A DNA stretch of 64,000 bases from Rotaria sp. Silwood1 (taxonomy: Eukaryota; Rotifera; Eurotatoria; Philodinida; Philodinidae), in assembly GCA_905250075.1 (NCBI GenBank), contig CAJNOP010000002.1, positions 8,235,565 to 8,299,564 on the forward strand, written 5' to 3'. Under the pieces are notes generated by a model. That model saw only the letters and a list, made by a program, of their open reading frames with translations, was not told where the DNA came from and searched no databases. How positions within the stretch are numbered: position 1 is the stretch's first letter; every line of letters starts with the position of its first letter. This document shows, in pieces, positions 11,801 through 24,553 of the stretch. The position numbers were made by a program, and so were the translations under genes.

Positions 11801-14800
11801 TACAACCAAATGTGAACCGACCTCCATCACCATCGCCTCGTCCATTGATAGTTCCAAAAGCAATTGGTATTTCTCCGCCTCGTGCAGCAGTTGTTGCAAA
11901 TCGAATTTCAGTTGTACCAAAAGTTTCTCCTCAAGAACCAATTAAAGCATCTCGAGGTCCATCAATCGTTAAGCGTCCAGTTTCAGCTGCTCGTTCTGTA
12001 AATCGGTATATAAAATATTGATAAAAAATTCAAAGATTATTTTATTTTATTTTCTAGAATATCAAAAGAAAAAAAATCCGTTGAAGTTAACCGACGACCA
12101 AATTTATCTGTTGATAAAGAAAATGAAATAGATAGACGTCGTAAAGAACTTGCTAAACAAAAAGAAGCACGAGAAAAACTAATTAAAGAACAAGTATATA
12201 AAAATATATATATTCAAATTTAAATAATTTATTCATTCATTTTAGGCAGAAAATTTAGCTAAAAAACAACAAGAATTTATTGAAAAACAACGAAAAGCAG
12301 TGATACAACGAGATCGAGAATTTTATCGATTAGAATTAACAAAAAGTTTACCGGTATAATCAACTGAATACTTTATTACTTTTTATACACTGACTTTGTT
12401 TTTTTTTTCTTCAGGAAACATCAGATGCTAAAGATCAACGTGCAACACCACCGGTGTTTTTACCAGTAAGTTAAAACTAGAGAAGATCTTCTACTTTCAT
12501 ATATTATTCTACTACAATACTCATTGAAAATATAAAATCAATATATTTGTTATTTCGTTTTTTCTACGATACAAAGCATTTAACTGAAATCTAAATAGTG
12601 GTTTGAATAGTCAATGAAATTCTCTATTAAATGCATTTCATACCAAAATTTCATTGATGGATTATGTGAAATTGTATTTGAAGAGTAGCATCTAAAAAGT
12701 ATCAAGTACTGCATAAAATGAGAGATTGCCATATGCCCTACGATCTTCCCTTAAAATGTTATAAACATCATAAAAAAGATCGTAGAACGTGCGACAACCA
12801 CTCATTTTATTCGGAGTTTTGTGCCTTTTTAATTAGGTACTCATCAGAACTGATTTTCACACAGCTTTCTGAGACCCAAAAACTACCGTCTTTGAGTTTC
12901 CAGAAAGCATCTTCTCATAGTCCGTCTATGAGATTCTGATGTAGAACGGATTTGATAGAAAACTTCATTGACTATTCAAGCCATTATTTAGACTTCAGTT
13001 GAATGGTTAGCATTATAGAAAATAACATACTAGTCTGATATTTTTTCTCAGTACTGTATAATGTAAAAACGAATTAGTCCTATCGAAATGTATTCATAAT
13101 GTAAAACACGAGACGGAGACCTACAACGCGCTCATGTATGAAAAGTAGCACGAAATAGTCTCACGAGTTTTTACTATATAGAATTTAAACTACAAATAGG
13201 CTTTTATACGATTCAAATAACTTATATATAAGATTTTTTTTTCTCTTATTAATTTATCAAAATATATTTCTTTTCTAGCATAAAATGAATCAAATATCTA
13301 ATCCATCATCAGCCAGAGAACCAGTATGTTTTATATTCTAATACATTATTTTATTTTCTTTCTTTCGCAACAATTCAGGTTATTGGTTCATCAAAAGTAG
13401 CTAATGATATTCAATATAATGGACAATTAGATAAACTTAAACCAAAAATAACCGAAAATGAAAAGAAAGTAGACGAATGTAATAAAGGTATCAATTAAAA
13501 ATAAGTTTCAAAACTAATTACTATCTCATTTTATTCTAGTTAAACAAGCACAAAAACCAATAATTGCTAATCATAATTTTCGTCCAAAATCAAAGTACAT
13601 ATTTAAATGCATTCAATATTATTATAATATTTTAGAAAAAAATATTTTCAGTGCAAAGATTGGTCGACCAATACGAATAGAAAATAAACGACAAGTTCAG
13701 TTAAATAAATCTCATGTAAAAGATCATAATGGTGTTGTTAGTGTATTAAATCAAAATCTTAAAGAAATTCGACAAAAAAATCTTTTAAATAAACGAGAAT
13801 TTATACGAAAACCATTGATTAATAAGGTATGATTAATTAATATTTCGTTGTTTTTGTTTTTGTTTCATTTCGTTTCGCTTCGCTTCATTTATTCTATAGC
13901 CTTATGATTATTTGCAAATTAACAAACGTTATCGTCTAAAAAATAATGAGCAAAAAGTAAATATCAATTTCATTATTTATACAAAAAAAAAATTATTTTT
14001 TTCTTTAAATAGCAACAAGTTCAAGAAGTTTTTAAAAAAATCGAACCTGTTGAGAATAATCTTACTGATTTATTAAATAATATTGGTGTTCATCCAACAA
14101 GGTTTTTATTATTATTTTTATTTTTTCTATAGATTATTTTTTGAGAAAAAAAAAAAAACTTTCATTTTAGTTCTGAACAACAAAGAAAAAATATTAATGA
14201 AAAAATTATTCGAGAAGCTTGGCAAGAATGTGATGTACATCCTACACCGCGTTCATTGTGGAATCAACAACCACATATTGATTCTACAGTTCTCAATCGT
14301 TTTACACCTATGAATGATTCATCTGGTAAGAAAATTAAACTATCATGAAATGAAAAACTTAATTGATTTAAAATTTTCATTTAACATAGTTTCAAATGCA
14401 CCTAACTTAATGATTCAAGGACAAGCAATGAATATTATTAGTGAAAATAGATCTAATCGACCAAAATGGTCAAATGCAGCACGAGGAACAATTATTAGTG
14501 TACTTGAACGTGCTCCAGCTCAAGATCATACAATGTCAAGTACAACTGATTCAACAGATAATAATCAAACATCACATATTAGTTTAATAAATTTAGCAAA
14601 ACGAGTTGATCCAAATAAAAAAAATGAAACTTATGTTATACCTAATACAAATGAATCTATAAATTTAACATGTGATATATCAAATAAACCTATTATAAAT
14701 GATCTGACTGTTGAAGATTGTGATTTAACATTAACTAATCAAACGAAACAAAATGATTTAAAAGAGTAAAAACAAAAAGAAAATAGATCCATCTAATGTT

Positions 14801-15643
14801 TTTTTCTTTTGCTGTTTGAAAAAATAGAATTTCAATAATCTCGGACGATTTTGATCTACTTGAAGGTTTAACTACTGGTCATTTTGATGCAAGAAATAGA
14901 CTCGTAAGAATTTTTATTTGTAAATTTTTACTTCATAAATATTGATGAGAAAAGTTCAATAATGATTTAAATGATAGAAGTAATTTGAAAGCACTGGATT
15001 AAAATAAGAGTTTTATGCTCTTCAAATTTCTGTTTCGGTCACCCGCTAAGAAGTTTTCTTTCAATCAAAAATATTTGACAAGGATACAAAATACCTATGT
15101 TCATTGCAGAAGAGTATTTTACTTCTATCTCTTACTTCAAATAGTTTTTAAAATAATTCGTTAATAAATTACAATAAAAATTGAGTTTTCTTCATTGCTG
15201 TACGAGTATCGAGATTAAATTATAAAATTTTCACTATATATAGATGTATCAACAAAACTAAAAAAGCCTTATATTTTCATACAATTATTTCTTATTCTAT
15301 TTCTAGCTTTTACGAACTATTTCTAATCCTGAACTACACACAATTGATGAAGTTCCAGAGGAAATAACAATACAATCATTTAAATTTACTCGAAGTTTAT
15401 CTGATTTAAATGCAACAAATACTATTATTGAATCATCACAAGAAGATATTTTTACATGTACAAAATTTCAACATACTAAGAAAAGTAATTCAATACCAAG
15501 TAATCAAAGTTTTGAACATGATGATCATGAAGATAAACAAATATTATCATTAACATTAAAAAATTGTTTAAATGATGATGAAATTAAATTAAAACATACA
15601 ACTAGTGAACCAGTTATAAAATCAAATAATGATAATGATAACA

Positions 15644-15679
<36 letters not shown>

Positions 15680-15983
15680 TTTGGTGTAATCCAGAAGATG
15701 AAAATAACCTTGAAAATCGTGTTAAATTTGATCAAGAAAGAATCGAACAAATACGACAAATTCTTGGTAATGAAATCTTACAGATGATTCTTGAAGCATT
15801 TGAAGTAAAGAAAAAAAAAGAATTTTCCACATAAATTTTCAATAATTTGTTTTTGTTTTTCTCTAGCAAAATGAAACAGATATTGAATCATTAAAAAAAC
15901 TTATACCAGAAGATAAACATTATTTATTTGATTCTGATTTTTTATTAATATTAACAATGATAAATACACGATCAATAAACTAA
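8848..15983 (+). CDS. NEK1: NIMA-related protein kinase, NEK1-like
   Basis: I trace 24 exons giving 1048 aa: 8848-8991, 9045-9080, 9138-9198, 9915-10096, 10161-10228, 10283-10424, 10483-10526, 10578-10658, 10710-10785, 11740-12005, 12058-12193, 12246-12353, 12415-12465, 13279-13323, 13379-13487, 13540-13594, 13652-13826, 13900-13956, 14013-14101, 14171-14325, 14390-14765, 14828-14903, 15307-15804, 15867-15983. The kinase domain (about 13-275) has the glycine loop GSGAFG (20-25), Lys42, HRDIKSQN (135-142), DFG (155-157) and GTPYYLSPE. Its wording ([26 protein letters not shown]) is closest to NEK1. A proline-rich linker, a basic coiled coil and an acidic tail follow, as in NEK1, which acts in cilia and DNA-damage signalling. 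The tail contains an 11-Asp run from a GAT repeat. Human NEK1 is about 200 aa longer. Confidence 0.88.
12577..13006. repeat. Inverted-repeat element inside a NEK1-like intron
   Basis: The arm at about 12577-12624 is matched in reverse complement by about 12957-13006, sharing the core TTGAATAGTCAATGAA. Weaker similarity extends outward on both sides. The whole lies in intron 13 (12466-13278), one of the longest of the gene. This fits a small non-autonomous foldback or MITE-type transposon. No transposase is present. Confidence 0.6.
15646..15678 (+). repeat. GAT trinucleotide repeat in coding sequence
   Basis: Eleven GAT codons in a row encode poly-aspartate near the C-terminus of the NEK1-like protein. 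The repeat stays in frame, so length changes alter only the number of Asp residues. Confidence 0.9.
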
Positions 15984-16164
15984 ATTAGTCTGCAGTATCT
16001 GTGTTGTTTGTGATAATAATAATAATAATATTATTCCGTACAATTTTATCTTTGTGTCTTCTTTTTTTTTTTATATGTTCTTATTTTATTGCACTCATAT
16101 CATGAGAATATTGTATAAATTGTTTTGTTTTTCTTTCTAATAATATACATTTTTAGATTAAACT

Positions 16165-17718
16165 ATGGGAAAATTTATAGTTTTATTGACTTGTTTGGTA
16201 TTAATTTTGGCATATATTGGGAAAAAATTGATCGATTTTGGAGTATTTCGGGATATTAAAACAGTAGGAATTGATAAATGTCGATTAATTGTGCCATCAG
16301 ATGGAGGTAATTTATTTTGATAGATTGAAAATTTTCACAAAAGTTTACTATAGATAATCAAGCTTTTGAAGATTTTGCAATTGATTATGACACAGGTATT
16401 GCTTATATGGCTAGTGATGATCGTACATGGTTTCATACGTTTAATTTATCAAATCACAATAATAAAAAACAACAAGGAAAAATTTTTACATTTAATATTC
16501 AATCTGAAACATTTAAACAATTCAATTTAATCAATTATCCATATGAACATTTTCATCCATTAGGAATTAGTTTATTAAAAAGAGAAAATTATCAAGTAAG
16601 CTAAACAACATAGAAGTACATATCTGAATTCAATAATATTTAGTTATTTATGACAAATTATCGAATAGATAACGGAGAATTGATTGGAACTGTAGATATT
16701 TTTGAAATTGATTTTTCAAATGAAAATCAAATAAAGTGGATTGATTCAATTGTTCATCCTCTATTTACAGGTAGTTACGTTTAATTGAAATGAAGAAAAT
16801 AATCAGCAGCTATATGCTTTAACGCTCATATTCATAATCAAAAGTTTAAGAATGAATCGAATGAAAATTTGAACTATTGGTTTATACTAAATGAATAATT
16901 AAACATTGAATATTTTATATTATATGTTTTTTTTTTCATAAACATAGTACCCGACGATGTTTTGGCAATTGATGAGAAGACATTTTATGTAACAAATATT
17001 CATCATCATAGAATAGATAAGTCAAGGTTGATGCACACATTTGAAGTTTTTTCTCAACGTCCTTGGGGTAATCTATTATTATGTTCAAAAACAAATGAAT
17101 GGCAATGTTCTATAGTAAATAGATATGATTTTGTTATTTTTAAAATTTTAATCAATGTTGTTGATATATTCCTAGATTGTTGATTCTGTTTCTATGGCAA
17201 ATGGTATTGCTAGTTCATTAGATTTTAAAACTATTTATTTAGCAGCATCAACAGAAAAACGAGTCAGTCGAATATTGTCTTGTGAATTTTATAAATAAAT
17301 AATTATTATTTTTGTCAGATTCGTGTATATGAACGTCATTCAGAAAATAATTCCTTAACTTATGTACGAAGTCTCTTTGTACCATTTTTTGTGGATAACG
17401 TAATTGTTAATGATCATGATGAAGTTATTGTTGCTGGTCATCCAAATGCACTATTATTTTTTTTACACGCAAAAGATCGCCAACAACATCATGCTCCTTC
17501 TGAAGTTGCACTGTTTCCTTATCCGAAATCAAGTAAAACTTATTCCTTTTTTTATGTATCAAGTTAATACATTTTCTATAATCATAGATTCAACATTTAA
17601 CACACTACTACTTACTAATGGTGAATTACTATCAGCATCAACTGTTGGTGGTACATATAAGCAAAAACTTCTTGTTGGTGCTTTCATTGATCCTGGAATT
17701 TTAATATGTCAAGATTAG
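16165..17718 (+). CDS. Paraoxonase/arylesterase-like protein lacking the catalytic histidines
   Basis: Seven exons, 16165-16306, 16354-16595, 16644-16770, 16948-17114, 17176-17262, 17319-17532 and 17588-17718, give 369 aa, close to the 355 aa of PON1. An uncleaved-looking hydrophobic N-terminus (about 3-18) is typical of the family. It should fold as the calcium-dependent six-bladed propeller. Calcium ligands are mostly kept: Glu53-Asp54 (FEDF), an ANGI asparagine and a VDN pair; the PON1 Asn168 position reads Asp (VPDD). The C-terminal LLSASTVGGTYKQKLLVG is characteristic. The PON1 His115 position is Leu (FHPLGIS) and His134 is Tyr (TNYRI), so classical lactonase or arylesterase activity is doubtful. 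Membership is firm; activity is not. Confidence 0.82.
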
Positions 17719-19011
17719 TTGTGAAGAAATAGACTAATATTACTTTTGCTATTCTTACAAATATTACATCAACGAATCGAATTATGAAAGATTATAAAAT
17801 AATTAGATAGTATACTAATATAGGTTTTAGAATTTATTTTAGCTAGAGTACTATTATATAAAAACCGTTTTTTTCAAATAATAATCAAGCATCTATAATA
17901 AATTGTTTAAGGATGGCATATCGTGAATTCGACTTCGTCAACACTTAGTTTAATGTGATATATTATTGAACAGTATTAATAATTACTAATGATAGTCTTG
18001 TTCATACAAGTATACCTTTTCAACAAAAATTCTAATATGAATCATTAGCCAAACTACACCTGAATAAACTTGCTTGAGTGAAAGTTTTCCATTTCTATGA
18101 CTGAATACGAGTGTACGACTATGGCTTCCGTGAAACTTGCTCTCGTGACTATTTATTTCTTATGGCTCTGAGAATTACCAGTGGTGGAGCTGGAAGGGAG
18201 CGTTGAGTCTCTCTCACTAGCCGGAAATCCTGACTCCGCCATGAAGAATTACGAACAATCAAAATATAATCAGAAAAATACTGAAGTTATATGTAAACTT
18301 TCTTACCTTCGTCTTCGCTTTGATACTTCCTTTACATTCACCAGCAGTCTCTCAATATCAGAAGTGCAAGCATTGTAGAAACATCTTTCTAAAATGTAGC
18401 AGTCCTACTACCAATGAATACTGTCATTAATGTATATAACTTCATATCTGATCTAATGAAATGAATATATCATAGATGTTTTTCTTTTGCAAAATGAAAT
18501 AATATGAAAATTATTGATATAAATCAACTTTTACAATGAAAACATAATAATTTTGTATTGAATAAAGAAGATATTTTGCTTGCAGACATATTCTTCATGT
18601 TTTACCATTGCCTTTTCAAAGAACATCTTGTTTTTTGTACTAAATGACTCAACTACAGATAATGGATGTTTTAATAGAAAGATACAGTCCTTTACATAAA
18701 ATGAAAAATCATTATTTTCTTATTTCGATAATAAACACTCTAATCCATGTATGAACGAGTAATATGCAATGTCTCATTTATTTTATTGTTCAATTAACTA
18801 AATAATCTATGCTAAAATATAAATGATTCATATTTAGGCAACATTTGAACGAAATATATTTATTCTTCTTTTATTCTTTTGTTTGCTATTTTGATACTAA
18901 TGATAACAACACTATCACAAAAGTATCTTTACATTGAATGTAAAAGATAAGAATATGTGTTACTAATATGTTTACCTTGAAATTTTATTCTAAGTAAACC
19001 AATTTGACGTT
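17719..19011. other. Intergenic interval without a supported gene
   Basis: Probably the 3' UTR of the paraoxonase-like gene followed by AT-rich spacer. A less AT-rich patch at about 18110-18260 does not resemble a known gene. The open frame at 18181-18378 has no recognised motif. Confidence 0.4.
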
Positions 19012-19644
19012 ATGCCGCCTCAAACAAAATATGCTGTGCCTCCTGTCGAAGCAACAGGTTTTAGCATTTTTGTACGTACCTCATATGCAGCAAGATACAA
19101 TTTTGCTGTTGCAAATTATAATTCTGTATCTACTGCTCATAAATTAAGTATGTTCGGTAATCGTTTACTTTTATTTCGATCCGTTGTAGCTGTTATTTGG
19201 ATCGTATCAATGGCTTTTGCAGTTCTTACTCTAATTAAAGCTGGTTTAATCGGTGTTACTATTGTTTTGAGTTTGATATATATTATTATATCAATTTATA
19301 ACATCTATGTCTTTTTCACAAATGGTAATCTTCTTTATTCAACACGTCTTTTACGAGCTAAAGTTAGCGGACCCGGTGGTCATGATTATGAATGGGTATC
19401 TGTACCACTTGATTCACGTAGTGCAAATGAACGATTAGCTTCTGTTGAGCAATCAGCACTTGACAATGTACGAAGAGAATTCGGAGGAAATAATACCGCT
19501 GAAATCGATTGTATGGTATATACAAAACGTTATGCTGATATGTATCCTGCATTTCCTAAAGAACTTATTTTACATTTGATTGCATTTTTAGTAGCAATTA
19601 CAGTTGGTATTACACTAACTGTAGTTAAAGTAAAGTATTTGTAA
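19012..19644 (+). CDS. Orphan multi-span membrane protein
   Basis: A single-exon frame of 210 aa. I do not recognise the family. Two adjacent hydrophobic segments at about 54-75 and 80-104 and a third at about 186-207 predict three membrane spans; a polar stretch of about 80 residues (VSGPGGHDYEWVSVPLDSR and following) separates the second and third. The N-terminus is proline-rich and has no signal peptide. AATAAA-like signals lie just after the stop (about 19666-19690). The codon use is that of the neighbouring real genes and the frame is clean, which supports coding. It converges on the B-box gene ending at 19800. Confidence 0.7.
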   Translation: MPPQTKYAVPPVEATGFSIFVRTSYAARYNFAVANYNSVSTAHKLSMFGNRLLLFRSVVAVIWIVSMAFAVLTLIKAGLIGVTIVLSLIYIIISIYNIYVFFTNGNLLYSTRLLRAKVSGPGGHDYEWVSVPLDSRSANERLASVEQSALDNVRREFGGNNTAEIDCMVYTKRYADMYPAFPKELILHLIAFLVAITVGITLTVVKVKYL

Positions 19645-19799
19645 TGTGTTTTTATCATTATTTAAATAAAAGTATATAAACTATACAATAAAATTGTACG
19701 ATCTCGGCTAGATGAGAAAAGAAAGGCGAACATTATTCATAGCACAAGAAAATATATAAAACATATATATTAGCATTGGAAACAAAACTGTAGCGCATA

Positions 19800-20687
19800 T
19801 TAAAGTGAATAAGGAAATCTACACACTGAGCAAAAATTGCGTCCGTCTTCATTATAGTTATTTTGTGTTTTACAACCAATACAAATATAAGTTCGAGGTC
19901 GAGAATTCACACTATACGATCGATTTTGCCTAGTAGATGAATTGTAATCTTTTGAGTGTGACATAGATGTATTTGTCGATTGATTTGAATTGAATTGTTG
20001 ATACGACATGGGCATTGAAATATTTGAGTCTGAGAAAGACAATACAAATGATTGTTATTATACTATTAAAAAAAAACTTTTACTTTGATTATAAGAACTA
20101 TACAACATGGAATTTGTTGAAACATTTGGTACTTTTATATTTTTTTGACTTGCATTAATAGGTATAACAACTAATAATGTATCCCAATTAATACTATTTG
20201 TATTATATGTATCAATTCGAATTTGTTCATTAAATCTCTGAACTATGCCATTAAGACTTGTTAATTGTTGTTTTATTCGATCAAGATCACCTTCAACATA
20301 TCCACCAGTTTTTTGTCTTTGTTGTAAATCGTGTGAAATTCGATCAAGTTCAGTACGAACATTTTTACTTGCTTCAGATAACAATTGTCGAACTTGTTCG
20401 CGTGCTATTATTGCAATACGATCAATATTTTTATGCATTTCATTTTGCCATCGATTAATTTCTTCGAAACAAGGATTAATATTATTTGTATTGTTTGATG
20501 AAGCACTATTAATAATTTCAGAAAGTTCATTTCGATGATTAACAAGATCATCAAGTTCCATTGACAGTTGATCACGATGTTGAGATAAACATGTTGTACA
20601 AAATTTTTTTTGACAACCTTCGCATGATGTAATACTTGGTTGATTTCTACAAATAGCACAAATTGATGATGTACCAAATGGCATCAT
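19800..20687 (-). CDS. B-box-type zinc finger, coiled-coil protein with a C-terminal CxxC pair
   Basis: Two exons, 20084-20687 and 19800-20029, give 277 aa. Residues about 10-37 form a Cys/His cluster (CAIC, CEGC, FCTTCLSQH) like the B-box or TRIM-type zinc finger. A long coiled coil with few breaks follows, to about residue 165. The C-terminus has a second zinc-binding cluster, ICIGCKTQ and FCSVC. Proteins with this architecture usually act as scaffolds or ubiquitin-ligase partners, but no RING catalytic finger is complete here, so the role is unknown. It lies next to a paralogue at 20884-21768 in the same orientation, which points to tandem duplication. Confidence 0.78.
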
Positions 20688-20883
20688 CTACAAATATAAA
20701 AATAAATCATTAGTAGAATGACATTTATATGATTAAGAAAACGATCATAAAAAAAAGCATATATATATATATATAACTTTATTTAGTAAACTAGTAAATA
20801 ATATTCAATTTATATTTGCAGTTTTTATTCTTTATATGACTATATTGTATTGCATGCAATTACGATGAGTCATATTGTTTACT

Positions 20884-21693
20884 TTAGACATCCGATGCTT
20901 GAGAAAGTATTTGATCATTGTTTCTCAATGTAAAAGTTATAGAATTCATTAATTCATCATTCTGCAATGAATTTCGTTGAAAATTATTAGACATAGTTTT
21001 TATTGCATTGGTATATGAATTCCGTACAGCAATTGAAGAATTAGATGTATCACAAGCAGTAAGTCCGATTGGTTCAAAAATTGCAGATGTATTACCTTTA
21101 ATATTTGATTGTTGAGTTTTGACATCATTATTTGCATGTTTATTTCTTATGAATTTTCGTATAGTCTTCCAAATTTTTTCTTGAGTACTTTCTTCTTCAA
21201 AATGAAATTCTGAAAAATCGAAACGATTTTCTATTAATTTTTTTTCGGGTAATTTTTTATCTGCTGTAACATTGATCAAAGAATTCCAATCTACTTTATT
21301 CGTTCCTGTATAATTTATTCGAATTTTTTCATTAATTGTTCTAATAGAATTATTTAATTGTTCTAATTGATTTCGTATTTCAGCAATATCATTATCTAAA
21401 TAATTTCCTTCATGTTGACGTTGTTGCATATCAAATGTGAGTTGATCAAAACGTTGACGAATATCAGATATATTCTTTACCATGATATCTTTAACAGTTG
21501 TTCGAGCTTTTTCAGCAATTTGTCGAATACCATTGATAAACTCTTGTTCCCATTGATCGATTTCAAATAAACAAGGAAGTTCTTTTTTGTTTTTCCAATT
21601 TGATTCAACAATATTAAATGATTCTTTTAATTCATTTTGAACTCCAAATAATAATTGGAATTGTATTACAAGTTCTTCATGATGTGCATTCAT
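20884..21693 (-). CDS. Paralogous coiled-coil protein with degraded N-terminal zinc finger
   Basis: An open frame of 269 aa from the Met at 21693. It aligns with the coiled coil of the neighbouring B-box gene: an FEIDQWEQEF-like segment, DMQQRQHEGNYLDNDI against DLQQRQKTGGYVEGDL, and INEKIRINY against FNEQIRIDT. In the same frame the sequence upstream of this Met still reads RCEGCQQLYCLPC (to about 21757), which is the second half of a B-box. It is then blocked by a TGA at 21769-21771; the first CxxC is replaced by WCNE. Either translation starts at 21693 without the finger, or a small indel inactivated the 5' end. The C-terminal CxxC exon of the neighbour was not found. Confidence 0.6.
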   Translation of the reverse strand: MNAHHEELVIQFQLLFGVQNELKESFNIVESNWKNKKELPCLFEIDQWEQEFINGIRQIAEKARTTVKDIMVKNISDIRQRFDQLTFDMQQRQHEGNYLDNDIAEIRNQLEQLNNSIRTINEKIRINYTGTNKVDWNSLINVTADKKLPEKKLIENRFDFSEFHFEEESTQEKIWKTIRKFIRNKHANNDVKTQQSNIKGNTSAIFEPIGLTACDTSNSSIAVRNSYTNAIKTMSNNFQRNSLQNDELMNSITFTLRNNDQILSQASDV

Positions 21694-21771
21694 ACATGGA
21701 AGACAATATAACTGTTGACATCCTTCACAACGTGTATTACTCTTTCGTTCGTTACACCATGATGATATTCA

Positions 21772-24553
21772 TATAAGATGAGATGTGTTAAGAACCTTTT
21801 TTTATCTTAACATAAAACACAAGAAACGAAACGACGTCCTAGAACAATGACTACAAAGGACATTTCATTTTTTCTGTGAGTCAACACAATAAATTATCTG
21901 AAATGAAAAAAAGCAAAATAATATTCTGCAGAAACTTTTCAGAACTAACCGATCATTTAACGCAGAAAAGAAAAATAACAAAATTCGATTTCGTTATGAT
22001 AAGAAACCCAATTTGCATCTACAATGATGCGTGTTTATGAATATTTTTGACACAGTTGTTTTGCTAATATCACGGTAGAAAAAAAAGAATTTCTAAGATG
22101 AATCAATTCAATTCTTCGTTTGCACTTAATTATTTTCATAGTTGTATGGCATGTTTCCAAAGTATCTAATGCACTTATGAAAAGCTTTATTTACCAAGCC
22201 GTAAAGTAGATTTATCAGAGATAAGTGATTAACTACCTAGAAAAAGAGCAGATGTATATTAAACTCTTTCAAAATGCATTCATAATTCTTTTAAAGAAAA
22301 TTTACGTAGCATACCTCAAATGATAGCAGTTCTTTCACTTTTTCTTAAAATCACATGATTATGAATTGAAGAGTTAATAATTTCAATTAAAACATGGACA
22401 AACAAGAATCCATGAGAGATTTAACTTATTCTGTTTTACTTTTATACTTTTCAAGCCACTGTGGCTTTCATATTTTTCCTTCATTAGTCATTTCAGTCTC
22501 TTCAGAGTGTCGAGTGTGCATATGAATAAATGTATATGAGATTGAATAGAAGACGTACACTCACTCATACACTAATATGACTAAACAAACGCAGAGGACT
22601 CAAGTATTCTTATAGCTTTAAGAACTGTGAAAGCATTAAAGTAAAAAAGGATGAATATGATTGCTCATCAGCCTACGCAATGATCGGTAAGTCGCACATA
22701 GAGAAAAAAAATAGACAAGAACTAAAACGAAAGCAGATGTCACTGCAAAAAAAGGATTTTTAAAGATGATTGTTTATAAAGTTCTTGACGGATGTTTAAC
22801 ACAAAAACACACAGTAGTCAAAACATTTATATTCAATAAAGTTTGCGTTCTGAGTGGATAAAAACCTAGTATTATAGAAGAATTGATTCACCAGCTATGA
22901 CTAATGAAATATTAGAAAACAGCTTTAAATTAAACCTAAGTTATAGGAGACATTTTCATGTTGTATTGATGTTTTAGGTGAAATTAGCGTGCGAAATTTC
23001 TCAATGTGCATCAAACTGTGATAATTTTCTGAAAAAATCGCAATCTCTTTAAGTCCAATATTAAATAGAAACGATCGGTTTTATCCACAAAAATGATTAG
23101 TAAAACCGCAGGTTATTTTGACAGTTTTCATTACATGAGAAATATGATAAACGAAAGTGACAAAATGACTCAATACATCAAACTACTAGAAGAATTGTAA
23201 AAAAAAATAATACAAGACCTTTCGAAATATTATTAACATTTTTGTAATTTTGGAGTCGAACCTCCACGTTATTTTTATATGTAGAATGAGGACATAACAA
23301 ACAATTGTCGAACTTCTAGTTCGAGATAATAATGTCGTTGTTATATCTTGTTCAAGGTCAAGTGATATAACATACTGTGAAATAATGATAAAAAAAGTGA
23401 CAGTATATAATTGATATACTAGGACTGTTCCATAATAGGAAGGTACTTAAGCTCCAGGAAATCTAGCTTAACTTTAAGAATTGTATGATATACATGACAT
23501 ATATCGGTGAAATTATACTATTTCTAATAAATTTATACTGGTAAAGGCGTCTTGTCTTGAAGTAATTTTTGAATTAAGAGTTATAATATTTATTTATTTT
23601 GAAAAATTTACTTAGTAATACCGAATTCTAACTGTCTTTCATAACTTTATCAGAAGTTTGTCCTAATGTCGATGGTATTTTGCTTGATAAATCGTTTTCA
23701 ACAATATAAATCAATGTATGTCATTCGATATTGCAGAATCAATATAGATTTTCTTCTTGGCTTGATCAATATTATTTTTCTATTTGTTCTAAAAATCATT
23801 AAGTCTATTTATAAAACTTATATAGTGTTGTTCGTATTTATTCTATTGAATATCAATAAAGAAATGATCAATTTAACAACAAATCATATCCATATTCTTC
23901 TGAGTTCTTTCATTGATATATGTTCAAACTTTTGAAGAAATTTATCTATTAATACAATCATATCAAATGATTCTTTTCATTCATTTTAAAATCTATATTG
24001 ATAAAGAAATCTTTTGTATGTTGTTTTTTTCTCATACAAGTTAATCACAATAAATTATCATATTCTTTACATTGCGTAGTTCAATTTCATTCTATAAATT
24101 GTATAACAAAGATTTCATATGATATTAATAATCTAAGATTAAAATAAAACATTTAATGATTATTTTAATATATTTTTTATTCAAGATCTTTTTTCTTTAT
24201 ATACCATCGATCAAAACAAAATAAAGGGAAATAATTACAGCATCATGATCAACAGAACTACTACAAACAAAAGACAAAATAAAAAAATAAAGGAAAAAAA
24301 CAACAGTATATTTTTATTTTATTCGTCGTTGTACTCGTTATAAACATAAAACACTTTTACCAAAAACAAAAACAAAACAAATGTACAGAATAAAAAGACA
24401 ACAAATTACTTCATAGATCGATTCAATCTACATATGACATTATCACATAAAAACACTTTCGAGATAACCACAGGATAACTGCTCTTGTGTTGTTGTTATT
24501 ATTGTTCTTTTTTCAGATTAACTCGATCATTATTATTATTAGTAGTATTATTA
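21772..24553. other. Gene-poor AT-rich interval
   Basis: No conserved exon was seen on either strand. A hydrophobic open frame at 23666-23935 looks like chance in AT-rich DNA. A short palindrome, CGAACTTCTAGTTCG, lies near 23308. The last 300 bases are probably the 3' UTR of the OTU gene on the minus strand. Confidence 0.4.

Noticed and set aside
18176-18250. CAGTGGTGGAGC start resembling a hAT terminal repeat
   Set aside because: No matching reverse-complement end or target duplication was found within the window.
20245-20538. Plus-strand open frame over the B-box gene
   Set aside because: It is the antisense shadow of the coiled-coil coding sequence.
23245-23330. Possible tRNA T-arm (GGAGGTTCGACTCC on the minus strand)
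   Set aside because: The neighbouring sequence does not form an acceptor stem, D-arm or anticodon arm at the right spacing.
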